From positions 88,073 to 152,072 of the forward strand of contig NZ_BDJC01000011.1 of the NCBI RefSeq assembly GCF_002005565.1: a stretch of 64,000 nt of DNA. Reading direction: 5' to 3'. The notes below the pieces were generated by a model. The model saw only the letters and a list, made by a program, of their open reading frames with translations. It was not told where the DNA came from and did no database searches. The position numbers and the translations under genes are program-made. The stretch comes from Streptomyces sp. JHA26 (lineage in GTDB: Bacteria > Actinomycetota > Actinomycetes > Streptomycetales > Streptomycetaceae). Shown one piece after another: positions 49,261 through 58,260 of the stretch. The stretch's first letter is position 1. Every line of letters starts with the position of its first letter.

Positions 49261-49662
49261 ATGACCAGCAGCTCCCCCCGGCTCCCCAGTCCGCTCGACC
49301 CGCGGATCGCGGCGCGCCTCAAGCGCAGTGCCGACGGCCTCCTGCCCGCCATCGCCCAGCAGTACGACACCGGGGAGGTGCTGATGCTCGGCTGGATGGA
49401 CGACGAGGCGCTGCACCGCACGCTGACCACGGGCCGCTGCACCTACTGGTCGCGCAGCCGCCGGGAGTACTGGGTCAAGGGCGACACCTCGGGACACTTC
49501 CAGTGGGTGAAGTCCGTCGCCCTGGACTGCGACGCCGACACCGTCCTGGTCAAGGTCGACCAGGTCGGCGCCGCCTGCCACACCGGCGCCCGCACCTGCT
49601 TCGACGCCGACGTCCTGCTCGGGGACGGCACGGGTGCCGACGCGCCCGGCGCCGATCAGTAG
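49261..49662 (+). CDS. hisI: Phosphoribosyl-AMP cyclohydrolase
   Basis: HisI opens the purine ring of phosphoribosyl-AMP, the third histidine step. The 133-residue protein has [64 protein letters not shown], with the zinc-binding Cys and the metal-binding Asp residues. It is the stand-alone form, without the HisE domain; hisE is not in this window. trpE begins 11 bases after its stop, so the two pathways share a transcript here. Confidence 0.97.
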   Translation: MTSSSPRLPSPLDPRIAARLKRSADGLLPAIAQQYDTGEVLMLGWMDDEALHRTLTTGRCTYWSRSRREYWVKGDTSGHFQWVKSVALDCDADTVLVKVDQVGAACHTGARTCFDADVLLGDGTGADAPGADQ

Positions 49663-49673
49663 GGTCTGCCCAC

Positions 49674-51182
49674 ATGGACGACAAGGACGCCATGGACCTC
49701 GACACCTTCCGCAAGCTGGCCGCCGACCGCCGGGTGATCCCGGTCAGCCGCAAGCTCCTCGCCGACGGCGACACCCCGGTCGCCCTGTACCGCAAGCTCG
49801 CCGCCGAGCGCCCCGGCACCTTCCTGCTGGAGTCCGCCGAGAACGGACGGTCCTGGTCCCGGTACTCCTTCGTCGGCGTCCGCAGCGCCGCCACCCTCAC
49901 CGAGAAGGACGGCGAGGCCCACTGGCAGGGCACCCCGCCCGTCGGCGTCCCCACCGGCGGCGACCCGCTCGCCGCCCTGCGCGCCACCGTCGAGGCCCTG
50001 CACACCCCCCGCGACCTCGCCCACGACCTGGGCCTGCCGCCCTTCACCGGCGGCATGGTCGGCTACCTCGGCTACGACATCGTGCGCCGCCTGGAGAAGG
50101 TCGGCCCCGGAGAGCGCGACGACCTGAAGCTCCCCGAGCTGACCATGCTCCTCACCAGCGACCTCGCCGTCATGGACCACTGGGAGGGCTCGGTCCTGCT
50201 GATCGCCAACGCGATCAACCACAACGACCTGGAGACCGGCGTCGACGAGGCCTACGCCGACGCCATCGCCCGCCTGGACGCCATGGAGGCCGACCTCACG
50301 CGCGCCGTCGCCCAGCCCCCGGCCGCCCTGCCGCCCTCCGAGCTGCCCGAGTACACCGCGCTGTGGGGCGGCCCCGACTTCCAGGAGGCCGTCGAGGACA
50401 TCAAGGAGCGCATCCGCGCGGGCGAGGCCTTCCAGGTCGTCCCCTCGCAGCGCTTCGAGACGCCGTGCACGGCGAGCGCCCTGGACGTGTACCGGGTGCT
50501 GCGCGCCACCAACCCGTCCCCGTACATGTACCTGCTGCGCCTCGACGGCTTCGACGTCGTCGGCTCGTCCCCCGAGGCGCTGGTCAAGGTCGAGGACGGG
50601 CGGGCCATGGTCCACCCCATCGCCGGCACCCGCCCGCGCGGCGCCACCCCGCAGGAGGACCAGGTCCTCGCCGACGAACTGCTCGCCGACCCCAAGGAGC
50701 GCGCCGAGCACCTGATGCTCGTCGACCTGGGCCGCAACGACCTCGGACGCGTCTGCGAACCCGGCTCCGTCGAGGTGGTCGACTTCATGTCCGTCGAGCG
50801 GTACTCGCACGTCATGCACATCGTCTCGACGGTCACCGGCCGGGTCGCCCCGGGCCGCACCGCCTTCGACGTCCTCACCGCCTGCTTCCCGGCCGGCACG
50901 CTCTCCGGCGCGCCCAAGCCGCGCGCCCTGCAGATCATCGACGAACTCGAACCGTCCCGGCGCGGCCTGTACGGCGGCTGCGTCGGCTACCTCGACTTCG
51001 CGGGCGACTCCGACACCGCCATCGCCATCCGCACGGCCCTGCTGCGCGACGGCACGGCCTACGTGCAGGCGGGCGCCGGCATCGTCGCCGACTCCGACCC
51101 GGTCGCCGAGGACACCGAGTGCCGCAACAAGGCGGCGGCGGTGCTGCGGGCGGTGCACACCGCCAACCGGCTCGGGCAATAG
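49674..51182 (+). CDS. trpE: Anthranilate synthase component I
   Basis: TrpE converts chorismate to anthranilate with TrpG. The 502-residue protein has the feedback-site region [16 protein letters not shown] near the N-terminus. The chorismate-binding core follows with [80 protein letters not shown] and [14 protein letters not shown]. The ATG at 49674 is used; a second in-frame ATG at 49692 is possible. The gap from hisI is too short for an attenuator leader. Confidence 0.96.
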   Translation: MDDKDAMDLDTFRKLAADRRVIPVSRKLLADGDTPVALYRKLAAERPGTFLLESAENGRSWSRYSFVGVRSAATLTEKDGEAHWQGTPPVGVPTGGDPLAALRATVEALHTPRDLAHDLGLPPFTGGMVGYLGYDIVRRLEKVGPGERDDLKLPELTMLLTSDLAVMDHWEGSVLLIANAINHNDLETGVDEAYADAIARLDAMEADLTRAVAQPPAALPPSELPEYTALWGGPDFQEAVEDIKERIRAGEAFQVVPSQRFETPCTASALDVYRVLRATNPSPYMYLLRLDGFDVVGSSPEALVKVEDGRAMVHPIAGTRPRGATPQEDQVLADELLADPKERAEHLMLVDLGRNDLGRVCEPGSVEVVDFMSVERYSHVMHIVSTVTGRVAPGRTAFDVLTACFPAGTLSGAPKPRALQIIDELEPSRRGLYGGCVGYLDFAGDSDTAIAIRTALLRDGTAYVQAGAGIVADSDPVAEDTECRNKAAAVLRAVHTANRLGQ

Positions 51183-51253
51183 GGTCATTCTCACGTCCCG
51201 CATTCCCCGCCCCGGGTGACGGTCCGCCCGGGGTCCGGGTGATAGTGGAGTAC

Positions 51254-51886
51254 GTGACAGCTGTTCCTCACCCCCGCACCCCCGCCGCAGGACCCGCCCG
51301 GGCCGGCCGCCGGAGCCTCGCCGCAGCCCTGCTGTGCGGTGCGCTCGGCGCGGCCGTCGCCCTGCTCGCCACCCGGCAGGAGTGGTCGCAGGGCACCGCG
51401 ACGGTGGCCGGCGGCGCGTTCCCCCTGTCCGCCAAGGGCAGCGACGTCACGGGCGTCCCCGCGGCGCTCGCGATAGTCGGCCTCGCCGCGCTCGTCGCCG
51501 TCTTCGCCGTCCGCCGCGCCGGACGGTTCGCCGTCGCCGCCCTGCTCGCGCTGAGCGGCGCGGGCACCGTCGCCGCGGCGATGGCCGGCGCCTCGGACAG
51601 CTCCGCGCTGGACGACAAGGCCGCCGAGGCCGCCGGCGACACCTCGGCCACCGTGGACGCCCTCTCCCACACCGCCTGGCCCTACGTCGCGGCCGTCGGC
51701 GGCCTGCTGCTCCTGCTGGCCGGTCTGCTCGCCCTGCGCTACGGCCGATTGTGGCCCGCGATGTCCGGCCGCTACGAACGCGACGGCACCCCGCGCCCCC
51801 GCCGCACGGCACGGACCGTCGACCCCGACCGCCCCGAGGACCTGTGGAAGGCCCTGGACCGCGGCGAGGACCCGACCGGCGCCTGA
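51254..51886 (+). CDS. Trp-region-associated membrane protein (TIGR02234 type)
   Basis: The 210-residue protein has four hydrophobic helices: SLAAALLCGALGAAVALLATR, GVPAALAIVGLAALVAVFAVRR, RFAVAALLALSGAGTVAAAMAG and TAWPYVAAVGGLLLLLAGLLAL. An extracytoplasmic loop after the first contains RQEWSQGTATVAGGAFPLSAKGSDVTG. This matches the actinobacterial family found next to trp genes, whose function is unknown. GTGs at 51239, 51245 and 51254 are in frame; the last gives the shortest charged start and is a weak choice. Confidence 0.82.
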   Translation: MTAVPHPRTPAAGPARAGRRSLAAALLCGALGAAVALLATRQEWSQGTATVAGGAFPLSAKGSDVTGVPAALAIVGLAALVAVFAVRRAGRFAVAALLALSGAGTVAAAMAGASDSSALDDKAAEAAGDTSATVDALSHTAWPYVAAVGGLLLLLAGLLALRYGRLWPAMSGRYERDGTPRPRRTARTVDPDRPEDLWKALDRGEDPTGA

Positions 51887-52083
51887 CCCGCCGCGACCCG
51901 GCACGAACGCGCGGTTCGACCGCGCGCGCGGGGGCACCCGTACACGCGCCACCCACGCCCGGGGCGTCCGGCGGCCGCCACGTGTGCGTGGAGGAGCACC
52001 CCCGGTCATGACGCGCGCGCCCGTGCGGGACAATGGGCGCGAGCGTCCTGCTCAGACACGTACACAGCAACGAGGAGCAAGCA
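51887..52083 (+). other. 197-base gap before the HGxxPAAW protein
   Basis: No gene is supported here. It is GC-rich, contains a run of CG dinucleotides (CGCGCGCGGGGGC near 51920) and ends with GAGGAGCAAGCA, a good SD for the next gene. A promoter is possible but none is clear. Confidence 0.4.
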
Positions 52084-52335
52084 ATGGCGGGCAGCAGCCA
52101 CGGTCACACCCCGGCCGCCTGGGCGGGTGTCATCATCACCTTCATCGGTTTCTGCATCGCGGGCGTGTTCATGGTGGCGGCCCAGCCGGCGGGCTTCTGG
52201 GCCGGCATGGCGGTCGTGCTCCTCGGTGGCATCGTGGGCTTCATCATGCGCATGATGGGCCTCGGCCAGCCGAAGGAGAACCACCCGGTGCACCAGGTCA
52301 CCGGTGAGCGCGAGCCCGCCGGCGCCAAGGGCTGA
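52084..52335 (+). CDS. Small HGxxPAAW-motif membrane protein
   Basis: The 83-residue protein starts MAGSSHGHTPAAWAGVIIT, which carries the HGxxPAAW motif for which this actinobacterial family is named. It has two membrane helices (about 12-32 and 40-58), then a charged tail with GLGQPKENHPVHQVTGE. GAGGAG lies nine bases before the ATG. Function is unknown; the conserved position between trpE and trpC is the main clue. Confidence 0.88.
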   Translation: MAGSSHGHTPAAWAGVIITFIGFCIAGVFMVAAQPAGFWAGMAVVLLGGIVGFIMRMMGLGQPKENHPVHQVTGEREPAGAKG

Positions 52336-52429
52336 CCCGGCCGCGGTCGCGCAGTACTCCTTGAGGGGTGGACCGGCACCTGGTGCCGGGGCCGCCCCTC
52401 ACGTGCGCGTACGGTCCGTGCCGGGCAGA

Positions 52430-52894
52430 ATGCGGGGCGTGGACGCCGAGACCCGGAAACCGACCCGGAGCAGCACCCCTCCCCGCTCGGGCCCGTCGGC
52501 CGTCGCGGCCCGCGTCGCCGTCCCGGCCGGGGTGCTGGCGGCCGTCGTCGGAGCCTTCGCCTACGTGGGCGCCGTGGACCCCAACGAACCCGGCCACTAC
52601 CCCGTCTGCCCGCTGCTGCGCTTCACCGGCCTCTACTGCCCCGGCTGCGGAGGTCTGCGCAGCGCCCACGCGTTCGTCCACGGGGACGTCCTGACCTCGC
52701 TGCACGCCAACGCCCCGGCCGTCCTCGGCTACCTGGGCTTCGCCGCGCTGTGGACCGTCTGGATGATCCGCGCGGTGCGCGGCCGGCCCCTCAGGGTCGA
52801 CCCGGGGCCGGTGCACCTGTGGGCGCTGGGCACGTTGCTGCTGGTCTTCACCGTCGTCCGGAACCTGCCGTTCGGCGGCTGGCTCCACCCCTGA
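52430..52894 (+). CDS. DUF2752 membrane protein
   Basis: The 154-residue protein has three hydrophobic helices and the DUF2752 signature CPLLRFTGLYCPGCGGLRSAHAFVHGD. Its Cys-x-x-Cys (YCPGCG) is a possible metal or redox site at the membrane. The ATG at 52430 is used; an in-frame GTG at 52439 is equally plausible. Function is unknown. It is the third small membrane protein between trpE and trpC. Confidence 0.87.
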   Translation: MRGVDAETRKPTRSSTPPRSGPSAVAARVAVPAGVLAAVVGAFAYVGAVDPNEPGHYPVCPLLRFTGLYCPGCGGLRSAHAFVHGDVLTSLHANAPAVLGYLGFAALWTVWMIRAVRGRPLRVDPGPVHLWALGTLLLVFTVVRNLPFGGWLHP

Positions 52895-53011
52895 GCACGT
52901 GCCGGGTGTCCAGGTGCCGGGACCGCCGGCCACCGGATGCGAGGCCTGCCCGTCCCTGCGGATACCATCGGAGTGACCACAGGTTTCGCCGTCTGAAAGG
53001 GGGCCGCTCGC

Positions 53012-53821
53012 GTGAGTGTGCTCGACGAGATCATCGACGGAGTCCGTGCCGACCTCGCGGAACGGCAGGCGCGCGTCAGCCTCGACGAGCTCAAGGAGCG
53101 CGCGGCCAAGGCCCGCCCCGCCCAGGACGGCGTGAGTGCCCTGCGGGGCGACGGCGTCAAGGTCATCTGCGAGGTCAAGCGCTCCAGCCCGTCCAAGGGC
53201 GCGCTGGCCGCCATCGCCGACCCGGCCGGACTCGCCGCGGACTACGAGGCGGGCGGCGCCGCCGTCATCTCCGTCCTCACCGAACAGCGCCGCTTCGGCG
53301 GCTCGCTGGCCGACCTGGACTCCGTCCGCGCGCGCGTGGACATCCCCGTGCTGCGCAAGGACTTCATCGTCACGTCGTACCAGCTGTGGGAGGCCCGGGC
53401 GCACGGCGCCGACCTCGTGCTGCTGATCGTCGCCGCCCTCGACCAGCCGGCCCTGGAGTCGCTGATCGAGCGCGCCGAGTCCATCGGGCTCACCCCGCTC
53501 GTCGAGGTGCACGACGAGGACGAGGTCGAGCGCGCGGTGGACGCCGGCGCCAAGATCATCGGTGTCAACGCGCGCAACCTGAAGACGCTCGAGGTCGACC
53601 GCGGCACGTTCGAGCGGGTCGCCCCGGAGATCCCCGCGCACATCGTCAAGGTCGCCGAGTCCGGCGTCCGCGGCCCGCACGACCTCATCGCCTACGCCAA
53701 CGAGGGCGCGGACGCGGTCCTGGTCGGCGAGTCCCTGGTCACCGGCCGTGACCCCAGGACGGCGGTCTCCGACCTGGTGGCGGCCGGCGAGCACCCGGCG
53801 CTCCGCCACGGCCGGGGCTGA
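53012..53821 (+). CDS. trpC: Indole-3-glycerol phosphate synthase
   Basis: TrpC closes the indole ring from CdRP. The 269-residue barrel has [18 protein letters not shown] (substrate-binding Lys), [65 protein letters not shown] and ESGVRGPHD. The GTG follows GAAAGGGGG by nine bases. The 117-base upstream gap may hold a promoter (GGATACCAT near 52964 is a possible -10). No fused TrpF domain is present. Confidence 0.96.
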   Translation: MSVLDEIIDGVRADLAERQARVSLDELKERAAKARPAQDGVSALRGDGVKVICEVKRSSPSKGALAAIADPAGLAADYEAGGAAVISVLTEQRRFGGSLADLDSVRARVDIPVLRKDFIVTSYQLWEARAHGADLVLLIVAALDQPALESLIERAESIGLTPLVEVHDEDEVERAVDAGAKIIGVNARNLKTLEVDRGTFERVAPEIPAHIVKVAESGVRGPHDLIAYANEGADAVLVGESLVTGRDPRTAVSDLVAAGEHPALRHGRG

Positions 53822-53840
53822 CCCCGGTAGGCTGATCACC

Positions 53841-54035
53841 ATGACGCTCCCGCTCGCCCCGGCCCCCCGGGACCCGTACGCGCGCCTGGCGCGCGGCTGC
53901 CGCCCCCGCGGCTGCCGCGCCCCCGCACGCCGGGTCCACGGCCGCCGCGTGCGGTACGTCATCGGTGACGAACCGGGCCAGGTGAACGGCATGCGATGGC
54001 TCGAGCGCCCCGTACGGGGCGCGGGACAGGGCTGA
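53841..54035 (+). CDS. trpM: TrpM-like small protein (tryptophan biosynthesis modulator)
   Basis: The 64-residue protein begins MTLPLAPAPRDPYARLARGCRPRG. It is Arg-rich (about a quarter of residues) and contains a Cys pair spaced CRPRGC and a more ordered end with RYVIGDEPGQVNGMRWLE. Position between trpC and trpB, size and sequence match the Streptomyces TrpM protein, reported to modulate tryptophan synthesis and development. The ATG at 53841 lies 19 bases after trpC. Confidence 0.82.
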   Translation: MTLPLAPAPRDPYARLARGCRPRGCRAPARRVHGRRVRYVIGDEPGQVNGMRWLERPVRGAGQG

Positions 54036-54149
54036 ATCCGCGACTCCGTCGCGCGGCGCGAGCGGCCGACGACGGGGTCCACGGTGGCCTGACCACCCGC
54101 GCTCCCACGGCGAAGGTGCCCCACCAGACACTCACCGTGAGGTTCACGC

Positions 54150-55433
54150 ATGCCCAGCAACTTCTTCATCCCCGACCCGGAGGGCCGGGTCCCCTCCACC
54201 GAGGGCTACTTCGGTGCCTTCGGCGGCAAGTTCATCCCCGAAGCCCTCGTCGCGGCGGTCGACGAGGTGGCCGTCGAGTACGACAAGGCCAAGGCCGACC
54301 CCGAGTTCGCCCGCGAGCTCGACGACCTCCTGGTCCACTACACCGGCCGCCCGTCGGCGCTCACCGAGGTCCCCCGCTTCGCCGAGCACGCCGGCGGCGC
54401 CCGCGTCTTCCTCAAGCGCGAGGACCTGAACCACACCGGCTCGCACAAGATCAACAACGTGCTCGGCCAGGCCCTGCTCACCAAGCGCATGGGCAAGACC
54501 CGCGTGATCGCCGAGACCGGCGCCGGCCAGCACGGCGTGGCGACGGCCACCGCCTGCGCCCTCTTCGGCCTCGACTGCACCATCTACATGGGCGAGATCG
54601 ACACCCGGCGCCAGGCCCTCAACGTGGCCCGCATGCGCATGCTCGGCGCCGAGGTCATCGCCGTGAAGTCCGGCAGCCGCACCCTGAAGGACGCCATCAA
54701 CGAGGCGTTCCGCGACTGGGTCGCCAACGTCGACCGCACCCACTACCTGTTCGGCACGGTCGCCGGCCCCCACCCCTTCCCGGCGATGGTCCGCGACTTC
54801 CACCGCGTCATCGGCGTCGAGGCCCGCCGCCAGCTCCTGGAGCAGGCCGGACGCCTCCCCGACGCCGCGATCGCCTGCGTCGGCGGCGGTTCCAACGCCA
54901 TCGGCCTCTTCCACGCCTTCATCCCCGACACGGACGTCCGCCTCATCGGCTGCGAGCCCGCCGGGCACGGCGTCGAGACCGGCGAGCACGCGGCCACCCT
55001 GACCGCGGGCGAACCCGGCATCCTGCACGGCTCCCGGTCCTACGTCCTCCAGGACGACGAGGGCCAGATCACCGAGCCGTACTCGATCTCGGCCGGCCTG
55101 GACTACCCCGGCATCGGCCCCGAGCACGCCTACCTCAAGGACTCCGGCCGCGGCGAGTACCGCGCGGTCACCGACGACGCCGCCATGCAGGCGCTGCGCC
55201 TGCTGTCGCGCACCGAGGGCATCATCCCGGCCATCGAGTCCGCCCACGCGCTGGCCGGCGCCCTGGAGGTCGGCAGGGAGCTGGGCACGGACGGGCTGAT
55301 CGTGGTCAACCTGTCCGGCCGCGGCGACAAGGACATGGACACCGCCGCCCGCTACTTCGGGCTGTACGACACCGACGCCGAGGTCGCCGAGGACGCCTCC
55401 GGCACCGCCGAGATCGAGGGGGACGCCAAGTGA
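54150..55433 (+). CDS. trpB: Tryptophan synthase beta chain
   Basis: TrpB condenses indole with serine using PLP. The 427-residue protein has [37 protein letters not shown] with the PLP Lys, [19 protein letters not shown] with the catalytic Glu, and the phosphate loop [14 protein letters not shown] lies eight bases upstream of the ATG. It overlaps trpA by four bases (GTGA), fitting the alpha2-beta2 complex with indole channelling. A 114-base gap separates it from trpM with no clear promoter. Confidence 0.98.
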   Translation: MPSNFFIPDPEGRVPSTEGYFGAFGGKFIPEALVAAVDEVAVEYDKAKADPEFARELDDLLVHYTGRPSALTEVPRFAEHAGGARVFLKREDLNHTGSHKINNVLGQALLTKRMGKTRVIAETGAGQHGVATATACALFGLDCTIYMGEIDTRRQALNVARMRMLGAEVIAVKSGSRTLKDAINEAFRDWVANVDRTHYLFGTVAGPHPFPAMVRDFHRVIGVEARRQLLEQAGRLPDAAIACVGGGSNAIGLFHAFIPDTDVRLIGCEPAGHGVETGEHAATLTAGEPGILHGSRSYVLQDDEGQITEPYSISAGLDYPGIGPEHAYLKDSGRGEYRAVTDDAAMQALRLLSRTEGIIPAIESAHALAGALEVGRELGTDGLIVVNLSGRGDKDMDTAARYFGLYDTDAEVAEDASGTAEIEGDAK

Positions 55434-56245
55434 GCGGGAACGTGCAGCTGCTGACCGACACCCTCGCCGCGGCGAAGTCCGAGGGCCGCGCCGCCCTCAT
55501 CGCCTACCTCCCGGCCGGGTTCCCGACCGTGGACGGCGGCATCGCGGCGGTCAAGGCCGTCATCGAGGGCGGTGCCGACGTCGTCGAGGTCGGCCTGCCG
55601 CACAGCGACCCCGTCCTGGACGGCCCGGTCATCCAGACCGCCGACGACATCGCGCTGCGCGGCGGCGTGCGGATCGCCGACGTGATGCGCACCGTCCGCG
55701 AGGCCCACGAGGCCACCGGCAAGCCGATCCTCGTCATGACCTACTGGAACCCCATCGACCGCTACGGCGTCGAGCGCTTCACCGCCGAGCTCGCCGAGGC
55801 GGGCGGCGCCGGGTGCATCCTGCCCGACCTGCCCGTGCAGGAGTCGGCGCTGTGGCGGGAGCACGCGGACAAGCACGGCCTCGCCACGGTCTTCGTGGTC
55901 GCGCCCAGCAGCAAGGACGAGCGGCTCGCCGAGATCACCGCGGCCGGCAGCGGCTTCGTCTACGCCGCCTCCCTCATGGGCGTCACCGGCACCCGCGAGT
56001 CGGTCGGCGCGCAGGCCGAGGACCTGGTGCGGCGCACCCGCGCCACCACCGACACCCCGGTCTGCGTCGGACTCGGCGTCTCCAACGCCGCGCAGGCCGC
56101 CGAGGTCGCCGGCTTCGCCGACGGCGTGATCGTCGGCTCCGCCTTCGTCAAGCGGATGCTGGACGCCCCCGACGAGCGGGCCGGCCTGGAGGGCGTCCGC
56201 GCGCTCGCCGCCGACCTGGCGAAGGGCGTGCGCCGGCAGGCGTGA
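55430..56245 (+). CDS. trpA: Tryptophan synthase alpha chain
   Basis: TrpA releases indole from indole-3-glycerol phosphate and passes it to TrpB. The 271-residue barrel has [35 protein letters not shown] with the catalytic Glu53 and Asp60, [42 protein letters not shown] and [14 protein letters not shown]. The GTG overlaps the trpB stop. A strong terminator follows 45 bases later. Confidence 0.97.
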   Translation: MSGNVQLLTDTLAAAKSEGRAALIAYLPAGFPTVDGGIAAVKAVIEGGADVVEVGLPHSDPVLDGPVIQTADDIALRGGVRIADVMRTVREAHEATGKPILVMTYWNPIDRYGVERFTAELAEAGGAGCILPDLPVQESALWREHADKHGLATVFVVAPSSKDERLAEITAAGSGFVYAASLMGVTGTRESVGAQAEDLVRRTRATTDTPVCVGLGVSNAAQAAEVAGFADGVIVGSAFVKRMLDAPDERAGLEGVRALAADLAKGVRRQA

Positions 56246-56289
56246 CGGCAAGCACGGGAACGGGGGTCCCCCGTACGGGTGGACCTGTG

Positions 56290-56318
56290 ACCGGGGAGGC
56301 GCTGTGCGCCTCCCCGGT
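56290..56318 (+). terminator. Terminator of the trp operon
   Basis: ACCGGGGAGGCGC (56290-56302) and GCGCCTCCCCGGT (56306-56318) form a 13-base perfect stem with a TGT loop, followed by TCGTTCTGC. It lies 45 bases after trpA and 14 bases before the next start codon, so it separates the trp block from the dsbA-like gene. Confidence 0.85.
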
Positions 56319-56332
56319 TCGTTCTGCGGGGT

Positions 56333-57106
56333 GTGAGCGAGAAGAACCGAGACGGAAAGCGCACCGCCCGCCAGAGACTGGCGGACCAGCGCGAGAAGCA
56401 GAAGACCAGGGACAAGCGCCGGCGCGCGCTGATCGTGGGCGCGTCCGTGGTCTGCGTCCTGGGACTGGCCGCGGTGATCGGCGTGGTCGCCGCGAACGCC
56501 GGCAAGGACGACGCCGACGAGTCGGCCGGTCCGGTCGTGGCGCCCTCGGGCGCCCAGGGCAAGGACAGCCTGGCCATCCCCGTCGGCAAGGAGAGCGCCA
56601 GGTCGACGCTCGTCGTCTGGGAGGACTTCCGCTGCCCGGCCTGCAAGGCCTTCGAGCTGGCGTACCGCGACACGATCCACGAGCTCGTCGACGCCGGGCA
56701 GCTCAAGGTCGAGTACCACCTGGCGACGATCATCGACGGCAACATGGGCGGCAGCGGTTCCCGCAAGGCGGCCAACGCCGCCGCCTGCGCCCAGGACGCC
56801 GGTGAGTTCCCGGCGTACCACGACGTGCTGTACAGCAACCAGCCCGAGGAGACCGACGACGCCTTCGCCGACGACGGCAGGCTGATCGGGCTGGCCGGCA
56901 AGGTGGACGGCCTGGACACGCCCGCCTTCCAGAAGTGCGTGAAGGACGGCACGCACGACAGCTGGGTCGAGAAGTCCAACAAGGCCTTCCTGGGCGCCGG
57001 CTTCAGCGGCACGCCGACCGTGCTGCTGAACGGCAGGAACATCTACAAGGAGGAGTCCATGACCCCGGCCAAGCTGAAGCAGCTCGTGCAGGACGCCGAC
57101 AAGTAG
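56333..57106 (+). CDS. Membrane-anchored DsbA/thioredoxin-fold protein (second copy)
   Basis: The 257-residue protein has the same plan as the one near 26 kb: a very basic N-terminus (residues 1-31), one membrane helix (about 31-54), a short acidic linker and a thioredoxin fold with CPAC (Cys101-Cys104) in VWEDFRCPACKAFE. A cis-Pro segment FSGTPTVLLNGRN comes later. It has two further cysteines (in AAACAQDAG and FQKCVKDG). The GTG start at 56333 lies just after the trp terminator. A role in extracytoplasmic thiol oxidation, perhaps of lipoproteins handled by the next gene lgt, is inference. Confidence 0.9.
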   Translation: MSEKNRDGKRTARQRLADQREKQKTRDKRRRALIVGASVVCVLGLAAVIGVVAANAGKDDADESAGPVVAPSGAQGKDSLAIPVGKESARSTLVVWEDFRCPACKAFELAYRDTIHELVDAGQLKVEYHLATIIDGNMGGSGSRKAANAAACAQDAGEFPAYHDVLYSNQPEETDDAFADDGRLIGLAGKVDGLDTPAFQKCVKDGTHDSWVEKSNKAFLGAGFSGTPTVLLNGRNIYKEESMTPAKLKQLVQDADK

Positions 57107-57188
57107 GCCGGCTCGACCCGCCCGTTACGGACCCGTAGCCGGGCTGCCCGCCGTGCCGCCCCTCCCACACGGTAGCGTCGACCCTGCC

Positions 57189-58202
57189 ATGGAACTTGCC
57201 TTCATTCCCAGCCCGTCGCGCGGGGTGCTGCACCTCGGTCCCATCCCGCTGCGCGGCTACGCGTTCTGCATCATCATCGGCGTCTTCGTTGCCGTCTGGC
57301 TCGGCAACAAGCGCTGGATCGCCCGCGGCGGGCGGGCCGGCACGGTGGCCGACATCGCGGTCTGGGCCGTTCCGTTCGGCCTGATCGGCGGCCGGCTCTA
57401 CCACGTGATCACGGACTACGAGCTGTACTTCAGCGAGGGCCGCGACTGGGTGGACGCCTTCAAGATCTGGGAGGGCGGCCTCGGCATCTGGGGCGCGATC
57501 GCGCTCGGCGCGCTCGGTGCCTGGATCGGCGCCCGGCGCCGGGGCGTCCCGATGCCCGCGTACGCCGACGCCGTCGCCCCCGGCATCGCCCTCGCCCAGG
57601 CCCTCGGCCGCTGGGGCAACTGGTTCAACCAGGAGCTGTACGGCAGGCCCACCGACCTCCCCTGGGCGCTGAAGATCACCTCGTCGGCCGACGGGCGGGT
57701 GCCGGGCACCTACCACCCGACGTTCCTGTACGAGTCGCTGTGGTGCATCGGCGTCGCCCTGCTCGTCATCTGGGCCGACCGCCGCTTCAGGCTCGGCCAC
57801 GGGCGGGCGTTCGCGCTGTACGTCGCCGCGTACTGCGCGGGCCGCTTCTGGATCGAGTACATGCGCGTCGACGACGCCCACCACATCCTGGGCCTCAGGC
57901 TGAACAACTGGACCGCGCTCTTTGTGTTCCTGCTCGCCGTCGTCTACATGGTGCTCTCGGCGCGGCTGCGGCCGGGCCGCGAGGCCGTGGTGGAGCCGGG
58001 GGCGGAGGGCTCCGACGCGGACGCCGGGGACGGGGACGCGAAGGCGGACGCCGGCACGGACGCCGAGAACGCCGGAGCTCCCGAGGACGCCGAGACCGCC
58101 GGGGCTTCCGAGGACTCCGAAGACGCCGAGGACGTCCGGGACGCCGAGGACACCGGGGTCCGCACCGTGAAGGACGGGGCCGACCCGGCCAAGAAGGGCT
58201 GA
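57189..58202 (+). CDS. lgt: Prolipoprotein diacylglyceryl transferase
   Basis: Lgt transfers diacylglycerol from phosphatidylglycerol to the lipobox cysteine. The 337-residue protein has about seven membrane helices, the region IWEGGLGIWGAIALGALGAW, and the Lgt signature GRWGNWFNQELYGRPTD. RFWIEYMRVDDAHHILG comes later. After the last helix (about residue 265) it carries a roughly 70-residue tail very rich in Asp, Glu and Ala (DAGDGDAKADAGTDAENAG and onward) ending in Lys. Such acidic tails occur in some actinobacterial Lgt proteins. The ATG at 57189 has only a weak SD. Confidence 0.95.
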   Translation: MELAFIPSPSRGVLHLGPIPLRGYAFCIIIGVFVAVWLGNKRWIARGGRAGTVADIAVWAVPFGLIGGRLYHVITDYELYFSEGRDWVDAFKIWEGGLGIWGAIALGALGAWIGARRRGVPMPAYADAVAPGIALAQALGRWGNWFNQELYGRPTDLPWALKITSSADGRVPGTYHPTFLYESLWCIGVALLVIWADRRFRLGHGRAFALYVAAYCAGRFWIEYMRVDDAHHILGLRLNNWTALFVFLLAVVYMVLSARLRPGREAVVEPGAEGSDADAGDGDAKADAGTDAENAGAPEDAETAGASEDSEDAEDVRDAEDTGVRTVKDGADPAKKG

Positions 58203-58220
58203 CGGCCCGCCGTACGCGGT

Positions 58221-58253
58221 CGAGGGCGCCCGGAGCGGATCCGGGCGCCCTCG
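58221..58253. terminator. Bidirectional hairpin between lgt and the convergent operon
   Basis: CGAGGGCGCCCGG (58221-58233) and CCGGGCGCCCTCG (58241-58253) form a 13-base perfect stem with the loop AGCGGAT. It fills the 58-base gap between two convergent stop codons. Confidence 0.8.
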
Positions 58254-58260
58254 GCGTGTG

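Noticed and set aside
49663..49673. A trp attenuator before trpE
   Set aside because: Only 11 bases separate hisI and trpE, so there is no room for a leader peptide with Trp codons and alternative hairpins.
53996..54149. Possible N-terminal extension or leader gene before trpB
   Set aside because: The open frame is out of register with trpB, is Arg-rich and overlaps trpM. trpB has its own ribosome site and a normal N-terminus at 54150.
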